From positions 1 through 27,901 of the forward strand of contig DVOT01000169.1 in the NCBI GenBank assembly GCA_018713425.1: 27,901 nt of DNA. The letters are read 5' to 3'. Both the position numbers and the translations under genes were made by a program. Shown here piece by piece: positions 7,140 to 14,583 of the stretch. The notes under the pieces were generated by a model that saw only the letters and a program-made list of their open reading frames with translations, ran no database searches and was not told the DNA's origin. Positions within the stretch are counted from its first letter, which is position 1. Each line of letters opens with the position of its first letter. This DNA comes from Alectryocaccomicrobium faecavium. GTDB taxonomy: Bacteria; Bacillota; Clostridia; Christensenellales; Aristaeellaceae.

Positions 7140-8819
7140 TTAGCGTCCTGTCACATCCTTATAATATTGCAGATATTCGTCCACGCCAATGGCCTCCAAT
7201 TCTTCCAAATAGGCGTCGAACTCATCCAGGGAACGCGCGCCCGTGATGAACTTGGCGGTTTCCGTAGTGACATAGTTGCGAATCACAGTCTGCAAGTCCT
7301 GCACCTGGATGGCGGTTTCCTCATCAAAGTAGACATACTGTGTATTAAATTGATCCTCCGCAAGATGCAACGTATCGTACGTATACAAAGTGTAATGCGG
7401 GAACTGCGAGGCGATGTTGGGATCGCGCTTCTCCGGCTGCGGTTCCAGACCGGCAAAATGCTGCAAAAGCGCCGTGGTGCTGTATACGCTACTATCCCAG
7501 CCCAGCTCGCAGCGGTTGTTCATGCGCGCTGTAGAGCAGGGGGCCACACAGCCAATGGAATACTGATACCCGGAGCTGAACTTTCCATTGTCCACATCCA
7601 CATATTGGATATCGCCGTTTTCATCGGCATACCAGCCGCCCACCATATCCAGCGTGTCGGCGGTACCGGCCATGGGGCCATACCAGCCATAGATCGTGCC
7701 CAATGGAGAATAGAAGAAATCCATAAATTTCATACACAGCTCGGGATATTCCGTGTCGGCGGAAATCACCGCGTTGCCTGGGCGCACACTTGCCGAAGAC
7801 CTGGGGACAGAATACACATCGTTTGTAGTGGAAAGCAGAGAAGGCACCGCGTACCACTTCTGCACGGCTTCCAGATCGGGATTCGCCTGGTCATAGGGAT
7901 AGGCCCAGGCGCCATACTTGCCTTCGGCCGCCTGCGCCATGTCCGTCACGCGGTCCATGGTGAAAAAGTCCGGGGAGATCAGCCCTTCCGCATACCAGGT
8001 GTGCATGGTCGTGAGGTATTCCTTGTATTCCGGCGTGGCGCAGGGCACCACCAGATCCTGCGAGCGGCGCAAGGAAGGCTGAATCCCATAATTGTCCCCG
8101 GAAATCGTCTGCAAACCATAGGCATTTTGCAGGTGCGTCATCACATAGCTGATTCCCATCGCGGAACCGCCCATGGGGATGCAATCGGGGTCGTCCGCCT
8201 TAAAGGCGCGCAGCAGTTCTGTCAGTTCTTCCACGGTGGTGGGCATTTCATAGCCCAGTTCATCCATCCATTCCTTGTTCACATAGATCGGATGGCCGTT
8301 GCCCGAATTGAACACAAGCCGGTCGATATAGGGGAATACATACTGGTTCCCATCCGGGCAAATGCAGTTCTCAAAGGATTCCTCCTGCGACCAGGCATAC
8401 AGATTGGGCGTGAGCTCTTCGGTGATGTACGCATTGATGGGCAGAAGTTGCTGCTCATATTGCCCATACTTCACCAGATTGGCCGTAGAAAGACCGATGC
8501 CGAAGAGGATATCCGGCACCTCGCCGGAAGCAAACATGAGGTTAACGCGCTGATCCACAGAAGCATCCGGAATCTGCTCCACTTCAAAGTGGATGTTCAT
8601 GGCTTCGCTGGCCCATTTCCAGAACCAGACCTGATCCCAATCGTAATTATCGGCGCTTTGCGGGACGGCGATTTTCAACGTGACCGTTTCCCCCTCGGGA
8701 ACAAACGGCAGGTTTGCGCCCCAGGCTGCATAATCCACCGTGCCAGCAGCCTCTTCCGCCACGGCGGACATGCTGCAAAGCAGCACCAGAAGCAGGGCGA
8801 CAGACAGGGCTTTTCTCAT
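7140..8819 (-). CDS. Extracellular sugar-binding protein of ABC transporter 1
   Basis: This 559-residue protein begins with a signal peptide (MRK, hydrophobic core, SAVA/EE cleavage near residue 21/22). The mature part fits family-1 solute-binding proteins of the LipO/LplA type that serve LplB/YtcP permeases. Features include FASGEVPDILFG near the N-terminus, VNKEWMDELGYEMPTTVEEL in the middle, and KFITGARSLDEFDAYL near the C-terminus. A strong GGAGG lies before the ATG. C15 is preceded by VLL, which is not a lipobox, so the protein appears not to be a lipoprotein; this is odd for a single-membrane Gram-positive. It follows the two permease genes after 84 bases. The substrate cannot be read from the sequence; the neighbouring hydrolases suggest an oligosaccharide. 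Confidence 0.88.
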   Translation of the reverse strand: MRKALSVALLLVLLCSMSAVAEEAAGTVDYAAWGANLPFVPEGETVTLKIAVPQSADNYDWDQVWFWKWASEAMNIHFEVEQIPDASVDQRVNLMFASGEVPDILFGIGLSTANLVKYGQYEQQLLPINAYITEELTPNLYAWSQEESFENCICPDGNQYVFPYIDRLVFNSGNGHPIYVNKEWMDELGYEMPTTVEELTELLRAFKADDPDCIPMGGSAMGISYVMTHLQNAYGLQTISGDNYGIQPSLRRSQDLVVPCATPEYKEYLTTMHTWYAEGLISPDFFTMDRVTDMAQAAEGKYGAWAYPYDQANPDLEAVQKWYAVPSLLSTTNDVYSVPRSSASVRPGNAVISADTEYPELCMKFMDFFYSPLGTIYGWYGPMAGTADTLDMVGGWYADENGDIQYVDVDNGKFSSGYQYSIGCVAPCSTARMNNRCELGWDSSVYSTTALLQHFAGLEPQPEKRDPNIASQFPHYTLYTYDTLHLAEDQFNTQYVYFDEETAIQVQDLQTVIRNYVTTETAKFITGARSLDEFDAYLEELEAIGVDEYLQYYKDVTGR

Positions 8820-8848
8820 GAAAAATCCTCCTTCAAATTATTGCTTAT

Positions 8849-8893
8849 TTGGACGCATGCGCCAGCGGGCGCCTCGCGGCGGCAGCGTTCCAA
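8849..8893 (-). other. Imperfect stem-loop between permease and binding-protein genes
   Basis: TTGGACGC (8849-8856) pairs with GCGTTCCAA (8885-8893) with one bulge, and the GC-rich interior can fold further. It fills most of the gap upstream of the binding-protein ribosome site. An RNA processing or differential-expression element is possible; no U-run supports termination. Confidence 0.35.
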
Positions 8894-8903
8894 TCTTTAG
8901 AGG

Positions 8904-9803
8904 TTATCCCTTCAGGGAACCAATCATCATTCCCTTGACAAAATATTTCTGTACAAACGGATATGCGCACAGCAGCGGAGCCGAGGCGATGAAAATCACG
9001 GCGTATTTCATGGCTTCTGCCATGTAAGCGCGCCTGGCCATCAATTCCATTTCTTCGTCGCTGAGATTCTCTGCGGCGACCAATGCATTCTGGTTTTGCA
9101 ATAGAATATCGCGCAACACCATTTGCAAGGGCTGACGATCGGAAGAGCTGAGATAAATCATCGCTGTGTAATAATCGTTCCAGCGCGCAACCCCGTAATA
9201 CAGCGCCATCACTGCAAGGATCGGCGCCGCCAGGGGAAGGGCAATTTGAAAGAAATTGGTGAATTCCGTCGCCCCATCGATCTTGGCGCTCTCATACAGC
9301 TCGCCCGGGATGGAATTGCTAAAGTACGTGCGCGTGACCACCATATTGTATATACTCAACCCTCCCAGCACCACAATGGTATAGGCGGTGTTCAGCAAAT
9401 GCAAATCGCGCACGAGCAAATACGTGGGAATCAAGCCGCCGCTGAAATACATGGGGATCAAAAAGTACCACGCAAAGAGGTTGCGCGCCGGCAGTTGCTT
9501 TTTGCTGAGAACATAGGCGGTGGGTATGGTCAAGGCCAAATTGAGCACCGTGCCAAAGATCGTGTAAAATACGGTGTTGCGGTATCCCGTCCAGATGCGC
9601 TGGTTTTCAAACACGTTCTGGTAGGCTTCCATGGTGAATCCCACCGGCCGCAAAAAAATCTTCCCCGTAGCCACGGCATAGGGCTCTGATACCGACGCGA
9701 TGACGATGTAATACAGCGGATAGAGCATCAGCACGAGCAAAACCGCCATCACCGCGACGTTCATCCCATCAAAAACTGCGTCTGATTTGCTTCTTTTCAT
9801 CAT
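8904..9803 (-). CDS. Carbohydrate ABC transporter permease 2 (YtcP/MalG-like)
   Basis: This 299-residue polytopic protein has the binding-protein-dependent permease EAA loop as ESAKIDGATEFTNFFQIALP, which docks on the ATPase. The N-terminal LMLYPLYYIVIASVSEP and the C-terminal YPFVQKYFVKGMMIGSLKG are hallmarks of the YtcP branch. It starts 10 bases after the permease 1 stop, with GAGGG just upstream of two tandem ATGs. No ATPase is encoded in the block, which is usual for this transporter class because a shared MsmX-type ATPase is encoded elsewhere. Confidence 0.92.
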   Translation of the reverse strand: MMKRSKSDAVFDGMNVAVMAVLLVLMLYPLYYIVIASVSEPYAVATGKIFLRPVGFTMEAYQNVFENQRIWTGYRNTVFYTIFGTVLNLALTIPTAYVLSKKQLPARNLFAWYFLIPMYFSGGLIPTYLLVRDLHLLNTAYTIVVLGGLSIYNMVVTRTYFSNSIPGELYESAKIDGATEFTNFFQIALPLAAPILAVMALYYGVARWNDYYTAMIYLSSSDRQPLQMVLRDILLQNQNALVAAENLSDEEMELMARRAYMAEAMKYAVIFIASAPLLCAYPFVQKYFVKGMMIGSLKG

Positions 9804-9813
9804 TGTTCCCTCA

Positions 9814-10752
9814 TCACCAAATGCTCACCGCAGACAGCCTGCGGGATATGTTGTTGACCAAAATCAAAACCAGCACGTTTACCACCGTGTTGAACAGGCC
9901 GATGGCCGTGGAATAGCTGAACTGCGCGCCATTGATGCCCACCTCGTAGACATATGTGGAAATCACCTGTGAAGCGTCTAGGTTCAAGCTGTTCTGCATC
10001 AAAAACACCTTTTCAAACCCCACGGAAAGCACGTTGCCACAGCTTAAAATCAGCATGGTCATCACCGTGGGCAAAATCGTGGGCAAATTGATGTGGTACA
10101 CAATTTGCAACCGGCTGGCCCCATCGATGCGTGCCGCTTCCTGCATTTCCGGCGAAACGCCCGCCAGCGCCGCGAGATAAATGATGGTGTTCCAGCCCAA
10201 GTTTTGCCACACGCCTGACCACACGTACAGGTGCGGAAAGCAAGCCGAGCTGGTGATGTAGTCAAACCTCGTGCCGCCCAGCGCTTCCACTAAGTTGTTG
10301 ATCAGGCCATTGCTGCGTGAAAAGAAAATATCGATCATGCCCACTAGCACCACCGTGGAGATGAAATGCGGCGCATAGGAAACCATTTGCACCACCCGCT
10401 TAAATTTCATGTTGTTCAATTCGTTGAGCAACATCGCAGCAATCACCGCGCAGGGAAACGTAGCGATGGAATATAAACTGAGCGTCAATGTATTGGAAAC
10501 GATTTGCGCAAACGCCGGGTATTCCAAGAAACGCATAAAGTGCTTTAGGCCTACCCAATTGCTCCCCCAAATGCCCAAGCGCGTGCTATAATTTTTAAAC
10601 GCGATCTGCACGCCGTACATGGGGATATAATGAAATATAAGAACATAAATAAATCCCGGAGCCAGCAACACGAACAATTGCCAGTTTTCCCGAACGGCCC
10701 TCGCAAAACGGGATATCCCACGCCGGGAATTGCTTGAAATCGTGGATAGCAA
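9814..10752 (-). CDS. Carbohydrate ABC transporter permease 1 (LplB-like)
   Basis: This protein of about 312 residues has six predicted membrane helices, an early LLAPGFIYVLIFHYIPMYGV helix typical of LplB, and the EAA loop EAARIDGASRLQIVYHINLP. It ends FNTVVNVLVLILVNNISRRL. It forms a heterodimer with permease 2. A GTG at 10761 overlaps the ribosome site itself and cannot be the start; TTG at 10752 lies 8 bases after GGAGG and is chosen. It is the first gene of the leftward operon and has a promoter at 10794-10822. Confidence 0.9.
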   Translation of the reverse strand: MLSTISSNSRRGISRFARAVRENWQLFVLLAPGFIYVLIFHYIPMYGVQIAFKNYSTRLGIWGSNWVGLKHFMRFLEYPAFAQIVSNTLTLSLYSIATFPCAVIAAMLLNELNNMKFKRVVQMVSYAPHFISTVVLVGMIDIFFSRSNGLINNLVEALGGTRFDYITSSACFPHLYVWSGVWQNLGWNTIIYLAALAGVSPEMQEAARIDGASRLQIVYHINLPTILPTVMTMLILSCGNVLSVGFEKVFLMQNSLNLDASQVISTYVYEVGINGAQFSYSTAIGLFNTVVNVLVLILVNNISRRLSAVSIW

Positions 10753-10760
10753 TCCGCGCA

Positions 10761-10765
10761 CCTCC
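10761..10765 (-). promoter_or_regulatory. Ribosome binding site that fixes a TTG start
   Basis: GGAGG on the minus strand sits 8 bases before TTG (10752-10750). The alternative GTG at 10761 shares a base with it, so it is excluded. Confidence 0.65.
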
Positions 10766-10793
10766 TATGCAGCTCGCCTCTCTTATGGCATAA

Positions 10794-10822
10794 AATATAA
10801 CATAGGCGCGCGAGAATGTAAA
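10794..10822 (-). promoter_or_regulatory. Promoter of the first transporter operon
   Basis: On the minus strand, TTTACA (10822-10817) and TATATT (10799-10794) are spaced by 17 bases, about 42 bases before the TTG start of permease 1. Confidence 0.65.
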
Positions 10823-10829
10823 TGCCATT

Positions 10830-10860
10830 TTCGTGCAGCAATAGCGCATTCGTGGCAATT
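10830..10860. promoter_or_regulatory. Direct repeats TTCGTG..GCAAT, possible AraC-type activator sites
   Basis: TTCGTGCAGCAAT (from 10830) and TTCGTGGCAATT (from 10849) recur 19 bases apart, immediately upstream of the -35 box of the first transporter operon. AraC-type activators bind direct repeats at this position, though usually with about 21-base spacing. Inference only. Confidence 0.35.
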
Positions 10861-10935
10861 GCGCTTCACGGGCGCGCGTAGGAAAGAAACACGCTATTGA
10901 GGCAAGTTTCCATTATATACGTCGTGCCGCGTTTG

Positions 10936-10944
10936 TGCTATACT
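10936..10944 (+). promoter_or_regulatory. Extended -10 promoter for the TIM-barrel/hydrolase unit
   Basis: TGC directly precedes TATACT (10939-10944), an extended -10 element, with no good -35 box. It lies about 78 bases before the start of the TIM-barrel gene. The divergent gap 10753-11021 thus holds promoters for both directions. Confidence 0.5.
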
Positions 10945-11021
10945 GGGAATGACGCTCCAGCGTCCTGCAGAGCCCAATGGCTCCGGACGCAAGAAAACTT
11001 ATGGCTAAGGAGGAAAGCGCT

Positions 11022-12635
11022 ATGCCGTTTCCACTCACAGAAGAGCATTATCGCGCCGCCAATCGAATCCGCCGCACCATCCTGCACTACGATGCCAGAA
11101 CCGTCGCCACAGAATGCGGTGGTCTCAAAGCGCCTGAGGGCATGAGCCTGCTAGAAGCCTATTCTCAGCGGCTATGGGAATACGTTGATCGGGTTATCGG
11201 CCAATTGGATTCCATCCACTGGGACGCCTGCTTTTCCGATCAAGTGGCTTTTTGCCACAGCAGCTCCCTTCCCAAAGACAACGCCCCCGTATTCCAGCAA
11301 TTGTGGGAAGAGGGGGTGGACCTCTACCAAGAATACATTGCCGGGTGTCGGAAGCGCGGGTTGGAATGCGTATTGTCGCACCGGATCAGCGGGCCAGACG
11401 TGGGAAATGTGGATACGCTGAAGCTCACGCATCCGGAATACTATCTGAAGGACTGGACCCTGCTAAGCAATTTTGCCGTGCCTGCCATGCGGCAACACAA
11501 GCTGGACATGTTGCGCGATATCATGCAGCGCTACGACTTCGACGGCTACGAAATCGATTTTTGCCGGCATACCCCCTTCCTGGAGCCGGAGCGCCAATGG
11601 GAATTGCGCGAACATGTAACCGCGTTTCTGCGAGAATTGCGAAAAATCACCCTGGAGGCCGAGGCAAACTGGGGGCATCCCATCTTGCTAAGCGCTCGGG
11701 TGCCCGAGTGCGCCGAGGGGTGCCGCAAAGATGGCCTGGATCTGGCTATCTGGGCGGAGGAACAATTGGTGGACACGCTGACCATCGGTTCGCGCGGTGA
11801 AGTGGATATCGAAAGCATTCGCAAAGCCACCAAGAGCGCCATCAAGCTATTTCCCTGCTTCGACGCGCACCACCAAACCGACGCCTATGCCGATCCGCCT
11901 GCCGAAGTGCTGCGTGCGGTGTTCGCCAATTGGTGGGCACAGGGCGCGGATGGCATTGTAATGTTCAACCTATACGCTTGCAGCTGGGAAACCTATCGGA
12001 AAACGGCGGCCCAATCCTTTCGCGAACATGCACACGCGCTGGAACAAATTTTGCCCGTCGCCGGGGATGAAGCCTTGCTTGCCTTTTTGGATAAAACCTA
12101 TGTCGTGGAACGCCGTGGAGGCTATCCCTGGCAAAACGGCTATGCCAACACCAATGGGGATCGGCAATTGCCCCGCGTTTTGCCCAACAACCATGCCGCC
12201 GTGGATATTTCCCTCACTGTTTGGGATCCCGTAGCGCACAGGGCAGGTCGCATAGAAACGCTGGAACTTTCTCTCGTCCTCTATGGGCTGTTGCCCGATG
12301 ATGGCGTGGATATCGCCCTAAATGGCGTCCCCATACAGGGTGCAATGGACCGCCGCTGGAAAGATCCGCAGTTGCGTCCCCTGGAAAAGGAGCTGGTGTC
12401 CGGCTATCACACAGAGCATTTGCCATCTCCGGAAGCCCTCTCCCCAGCGGATGGAGCGATAGACAATACGGCGCTCCTTGCACGCGTCGTATGCCAAATC
12501 GAGCCGGGCCAAGTCGTGCGCGGCCGCAACATCGTCCGCATCGCCCTGCGGCGCGGGGCGCGCTATCCCAATCTGGCCGTGGCCGAGCTAGAAAAAATCG
12601 AGCTGGCCGTGCGTTACCGGCCATCGCTCGATTGA
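11022..12635 (+). CDS. Putative glycoside hydrolase-like TIM-barrel protein
   Basis: This 537-residue protein has no signal peptide, so it is cytoplasmic. After about 120 residues it has a stretch like the barrel of GHL10-type 'family 10 glycosylhydrolase' proteins (PF02638 relatives): HPEYYLKDW, then RDIMQRYDFDGYEIDFCRH, where E177 and D179 sit at a strand end. ANWWAQGADGIVMFNLY follows further on. The last 150 residues look beta-rich. The start at 11022 is set by AAGGAGGA 7 bases upstream; an ATG at 10977 in frame has no such site. It faces away from the first transporter operon and is followed 26 bases later by an alpha/beta hydrolase gene. The enzyme class is inferred from weak motif likeness and the catalytic residues are not certain. 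Confidence 0.6.
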   Translation: MPFPLTEEHYRAANRIRRTILHYDARTVATECGGLKAPEGMSLLEAYSQRLWEYVDRVIGQLDSIHWDACFSDQVAFCHSSSLPKDNAPVFQQLWEEGVDLYQEYIAGCRKRGLECVLSHRISGPDVGNVDTLKLTHPEYYLKDWTLLSNFAVPAMRQHKLDMLRDIMQRYDFDGYEIDFCRHTPFLEPERQWELREHVTAFLRELRKITLEAEANWGHPILLSARVPECAEGCRKDGLDLAIWAEEQLVDTLTIGSRGEVDIESIRKATKSAIKLFPCFDAHHQTDAYADPPAEVLRAVFANWWAQGADGIVMFNLYACSWETYRKTAAQSFREHAHALEQILPVAGDEALLAFLDKTYVVERRGGYPWQNGYANTNGDRQLPRVLPNNHAAVDISLTVWDPVAHRAGRIETLELSLVLYGLLPDDGVDIALNGVPIQGAMDRRWKDPQLRPLEKELVSGYHTEHLPSPEALSPADGAIDNTALLARVVCQIEPGQVVRGRNIVRIALRRGARYPNLAVAELEKIELAVRYRPSLD

Positions 12636-12661
12636 AATCAAGAGAAAGGGGCGCATAGCAC

Positions 12662-13411
12662 ATGACCTATGAAAAAAGCATATGGCGAGGGGAATTCTCA
12701 CAGTTGACTTTCTCCCTAGAGGGCCGGAAAGCCATCCTCGTCCTTCCCCACAAGGCCAATGAAACCAAGCGCTGGCTGCTCAAAACCGAATACTTTGAAG
12801 CATTTCAAGATTTGGAATATGCTCTGGTTTGCAAGGGCTATCATCTGGCCTATCTGGAAAACGGCAGCCGCTGGGTGCGGCCTGGCGACCTAGAAGCCAA
12901 ATTGCGCCTGCGCGATTTCCTGGTGCGCGAATTTGGCCTAAAGGAAAAATGCGTGCCCGTGGGGATGAGCTGCGGGGGCCTCCACGCATTGAAACAGGCC
13001 TCTCGATACCCGCAAATGGTCAGCGTGCTTTGCCTGGACGCACCCGTGGTGAATCTGCTCAGTTGTCCCTTCGGCATGGGCATAGGCACGAGTGTGAAGC
13101 CTTCCGCTCAGCAAGAGCTCATGGCAGCCCTGGTCCTATCCCGATCGCAAATGTTGGCCTACCGCGACCATCCTCTGGACCACATCGGCGAAATTGTCGC
13201 CCATCGCATTCCCCTGCTGCTCATGTGCGGTGGAAAGGATACTTCCGTGCCTTTTGAGGAAAATGGGCAATACCTCCGCGATGCTTACGCGCAATCCACT
13301 GTGCCCTTTATGGAATTGTTTATGCCAAACCGCGGGCACCATCCGCATGGGCCGGACACGCCGCAAGCCATGGCGCAAGCGGTGGAATTCATTGCGAAAA
13401 ACGACGCATAG
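12662..13411 (+). CDS. Alpha/beta-hydrolase fold protein (possible carbohydrate esterase)
   Basis: This 249-residue protein has the nucleophile elbow GMSCGG with S103, an acid candidate D193 in CGGKDTSVPF, and H226 in NRGHHPHG. This is the Ser-Asp-His order of alpha/beta hydrolases. No signal peptide is seen. AAAGGGG lies 11 bases before the ATG. It is 26 bases after the TIM-barrel gene and probably shares its transcript, which suggests it removes an acyl group, such as acetate, from the imported sugar. That role is inference; a peptidase or lactonase is not excluded. Confidence 0.75.
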   Translation: MTYEKSIWRGEFSQLTFSLEGRKAILVLPHKANETKRWLLKTEYFEAFQDLEYALVCKGYHLAYLENGSRWVRPGDLEAKLRLRDFLVREFGLKEKCVPVGMSCGGLHALKQASRYPQMVSVLCLDAPVVNLLSCPFGMGIGTSVKPSAQQELMAALVLSRSQMLAYRDHPLDHIGEIVAHRIPLLLMCGGKDTSVPFEENGQYLRDAYAQSTVPFMELFMPNRGHHPHGPDTPQAMAQAVEFIAKNDA

Positions 13412-13456
13412 CGCCGGCCCATTTGCACGCTTAAGCGCCCAAACAGGGAAAAACGA

Positions 13457-13485
13457 TTGCGCATTCCCGCGATTTTCGCTATAAT
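13457..13485 (+). promoter_or_regulatory. Promoter of the hydroxyacid dehydrogenase gene
   Basis: TTGCGC (13457-13462) and TATAAT (13480-13485) are spaced by 17 bases, about 60 bases before the start codon. It shows that this gene can be expressed apart from the two hydrolase genes before it. Confidence 0.65.
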
Positions 13486-13501
13486 GAAAGGGTAAAACTC
13501 C

Positions 13502-13519
13502 AGCGGCCGCTTGGCCGCT
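13502..13519 (+). other. Leader hairpin of the hydroxyacid dehydrogenase mRNA
   Basis: AGCGGCC-gctt-GGCCGCT is a perfect 7-bp, very GC-rich stem with a 4-base loop, just after the expected transcription start and 27 bases before the ATG. It could protect the 5' end; no U-run follows. Confidence 0.45.
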
Positions 13520-13546
13520 CCCGGAATGCGAGGCGAACATTCATCC

Positions 13547-14545
13547 ATGAACATCTTGATCACGGCGGCGCAGGGTGATACCTTTGACCGGCACTTTCCC
13601 GCGCCTATCCTTGAACAGCTCCGCGCCTTGGGTACAGTCGTTTGCAACCCCTTCCCCCGGCCCTTCACTGCGCAAGAGCTAGCCGAAGCGCTCAAGGATA
13701 CGGACATTGTGGTTACCCACTGGGGCACGCCGCAAATCGACGCATGCATGCTCGACGGCGCGCCGCGCCTGCGTCTGCTGGCCCACGCCGCGGGCACGGT
13801 GGCGCACATCGCCAGCGAAGCCTTTTACGAGCGGAACATCCCCGTGCTCAGCGCCAACAGCGTGATGGCGCGCTTTGTGGCGGAAAGCGTACTGGGCTAT
13901 ATGATCGCGGCCACGCACCGCGTGGCGCAACTCAACGCTTCCATCCGCGCTGGCAGTTGGGACAAGCGCCTGGGCGAGCAAACTTCGCTCTTTGGCAATT
14001 CCATCGGCCTCATCGGCCTGGGCACCGTGGGTCGGGAGTTGCTTTCGCTGCTCGCGCCCTTCGGCTGCACCGTGCGCGTTTACGATCCCTATCTGCCCAC
14101 GGGCGCGCTGGAGCGCTGGCCTTTCGCGGCGCAATGCGGCTTTGAAGAGGCGATGCGTCAGCCCATTGTGAGCGTCCACGCTTCGCAAACGCCCGAAACA
14201 TACCACATGATCGACGCCAATGCGCTAGAGTTGTTGCCGGAGGGCGGCATTCTCCTCAACACCGCGCGCGGCTCGCTGGTGGATACGCAGGCGCTGATCG
14301 CCGCCCTACAAACGCGGCGCATCTATGCCGTGCTCGATGTGTACGAGGAAGAAGGCGCGGGCAACCAGCCGGAAGCGCTGCTGCAGTGCCGGGAAAATAC
14401 GTTGCTTTTGCCGCACATCGCGGCAGCCCCCGCGACCTGGCAACTCACGCAGGCCGTGGTGGACGATATCGGCCGCTTCCTGCGCGGCGAACCGCTTACG
14501 CTGGCGGTTTCCCTGCGGCAATACCGGCTGATGACGCAGGAATGA
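13547..14545 (+). CDS. D-2-hydroxyacid dehydrogenase (NAD-dependent)
   Basis: This 332-residue protein has the Rossmann motif GLIGLGTVG and the family's catalytic triad: R241 in NTARGSLVD, E267 in DVYEEEG and H290 in LPHIAAAP. Such enzymes interconvert 2-ketoacids and D-2-hydroxyacids in the cytoplasm. The substrate may be glyoxylate, hydroxypyruvate or a sugar-derived ketoacid, but the sequence does not tell. The ATG at 13547 fits the usual family N-terminus (MNILITAAQG); an ATG at 13526 in frame is possible. GAGG is 13 bases upstream of the chosen start, so translation may be weak. It lies downstream of the two hydrolase genes but has its own promoter. Confidence 0.9.
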   Translation: MNILITAAQGDTFDRHFPAPILEQLRALGTVVCNPFPRPFTAQELAEALKDTDIVVTHWGTPQIDACMLDGAPRLRLLAHAAGTVAHIASEAFYERNIPVLSANSVMARFVAESVLGYMIAATHRVAQLNASIRAGSWDKRLGEQTSLFGNSIGLIGLGTVGRELLSLLAPFGCTVRVYDPYLPTGALERWPFAAQCGFEEAMRQPIVSVHASQTPETYHMIDANALELLPEGGILLNTARGSLVDTQALIAALQTRRIYAVLDVYEEEGAGNQPEALLQCRENTLLLPHIAAAPATWQLTQAVVDDIGRFLRGEPLTLAVSLRQYRLMTQE

Positions 14546-14583
14546 AGCGAAATTTGCTTTCTCCACACCATTGCGCCCGGCCC

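Noticed and set aside
7032..8900. Open frame of 622 codons on the plus strand
   Set aside because: It lies antisense to the first binding-protein gene, has no ribosome site, and encodes an arginine/histidine/isoleucine-rich sequence with no domain. It is a by-product of codon bias.
13428..13437. Palindrome CGCTTAAGCG after the alpha/beta hydrolase gene
   Set aside because: It is too short for a terminator stem, has no loop or T-run, and stands alone, so it is likely chance.
14546..14583. Terminator between the dehydrogenase and second AraC-type genes
   Set aside because: The 38 bases between the convergent stops contain no stem longer than a few bases, so none is called.
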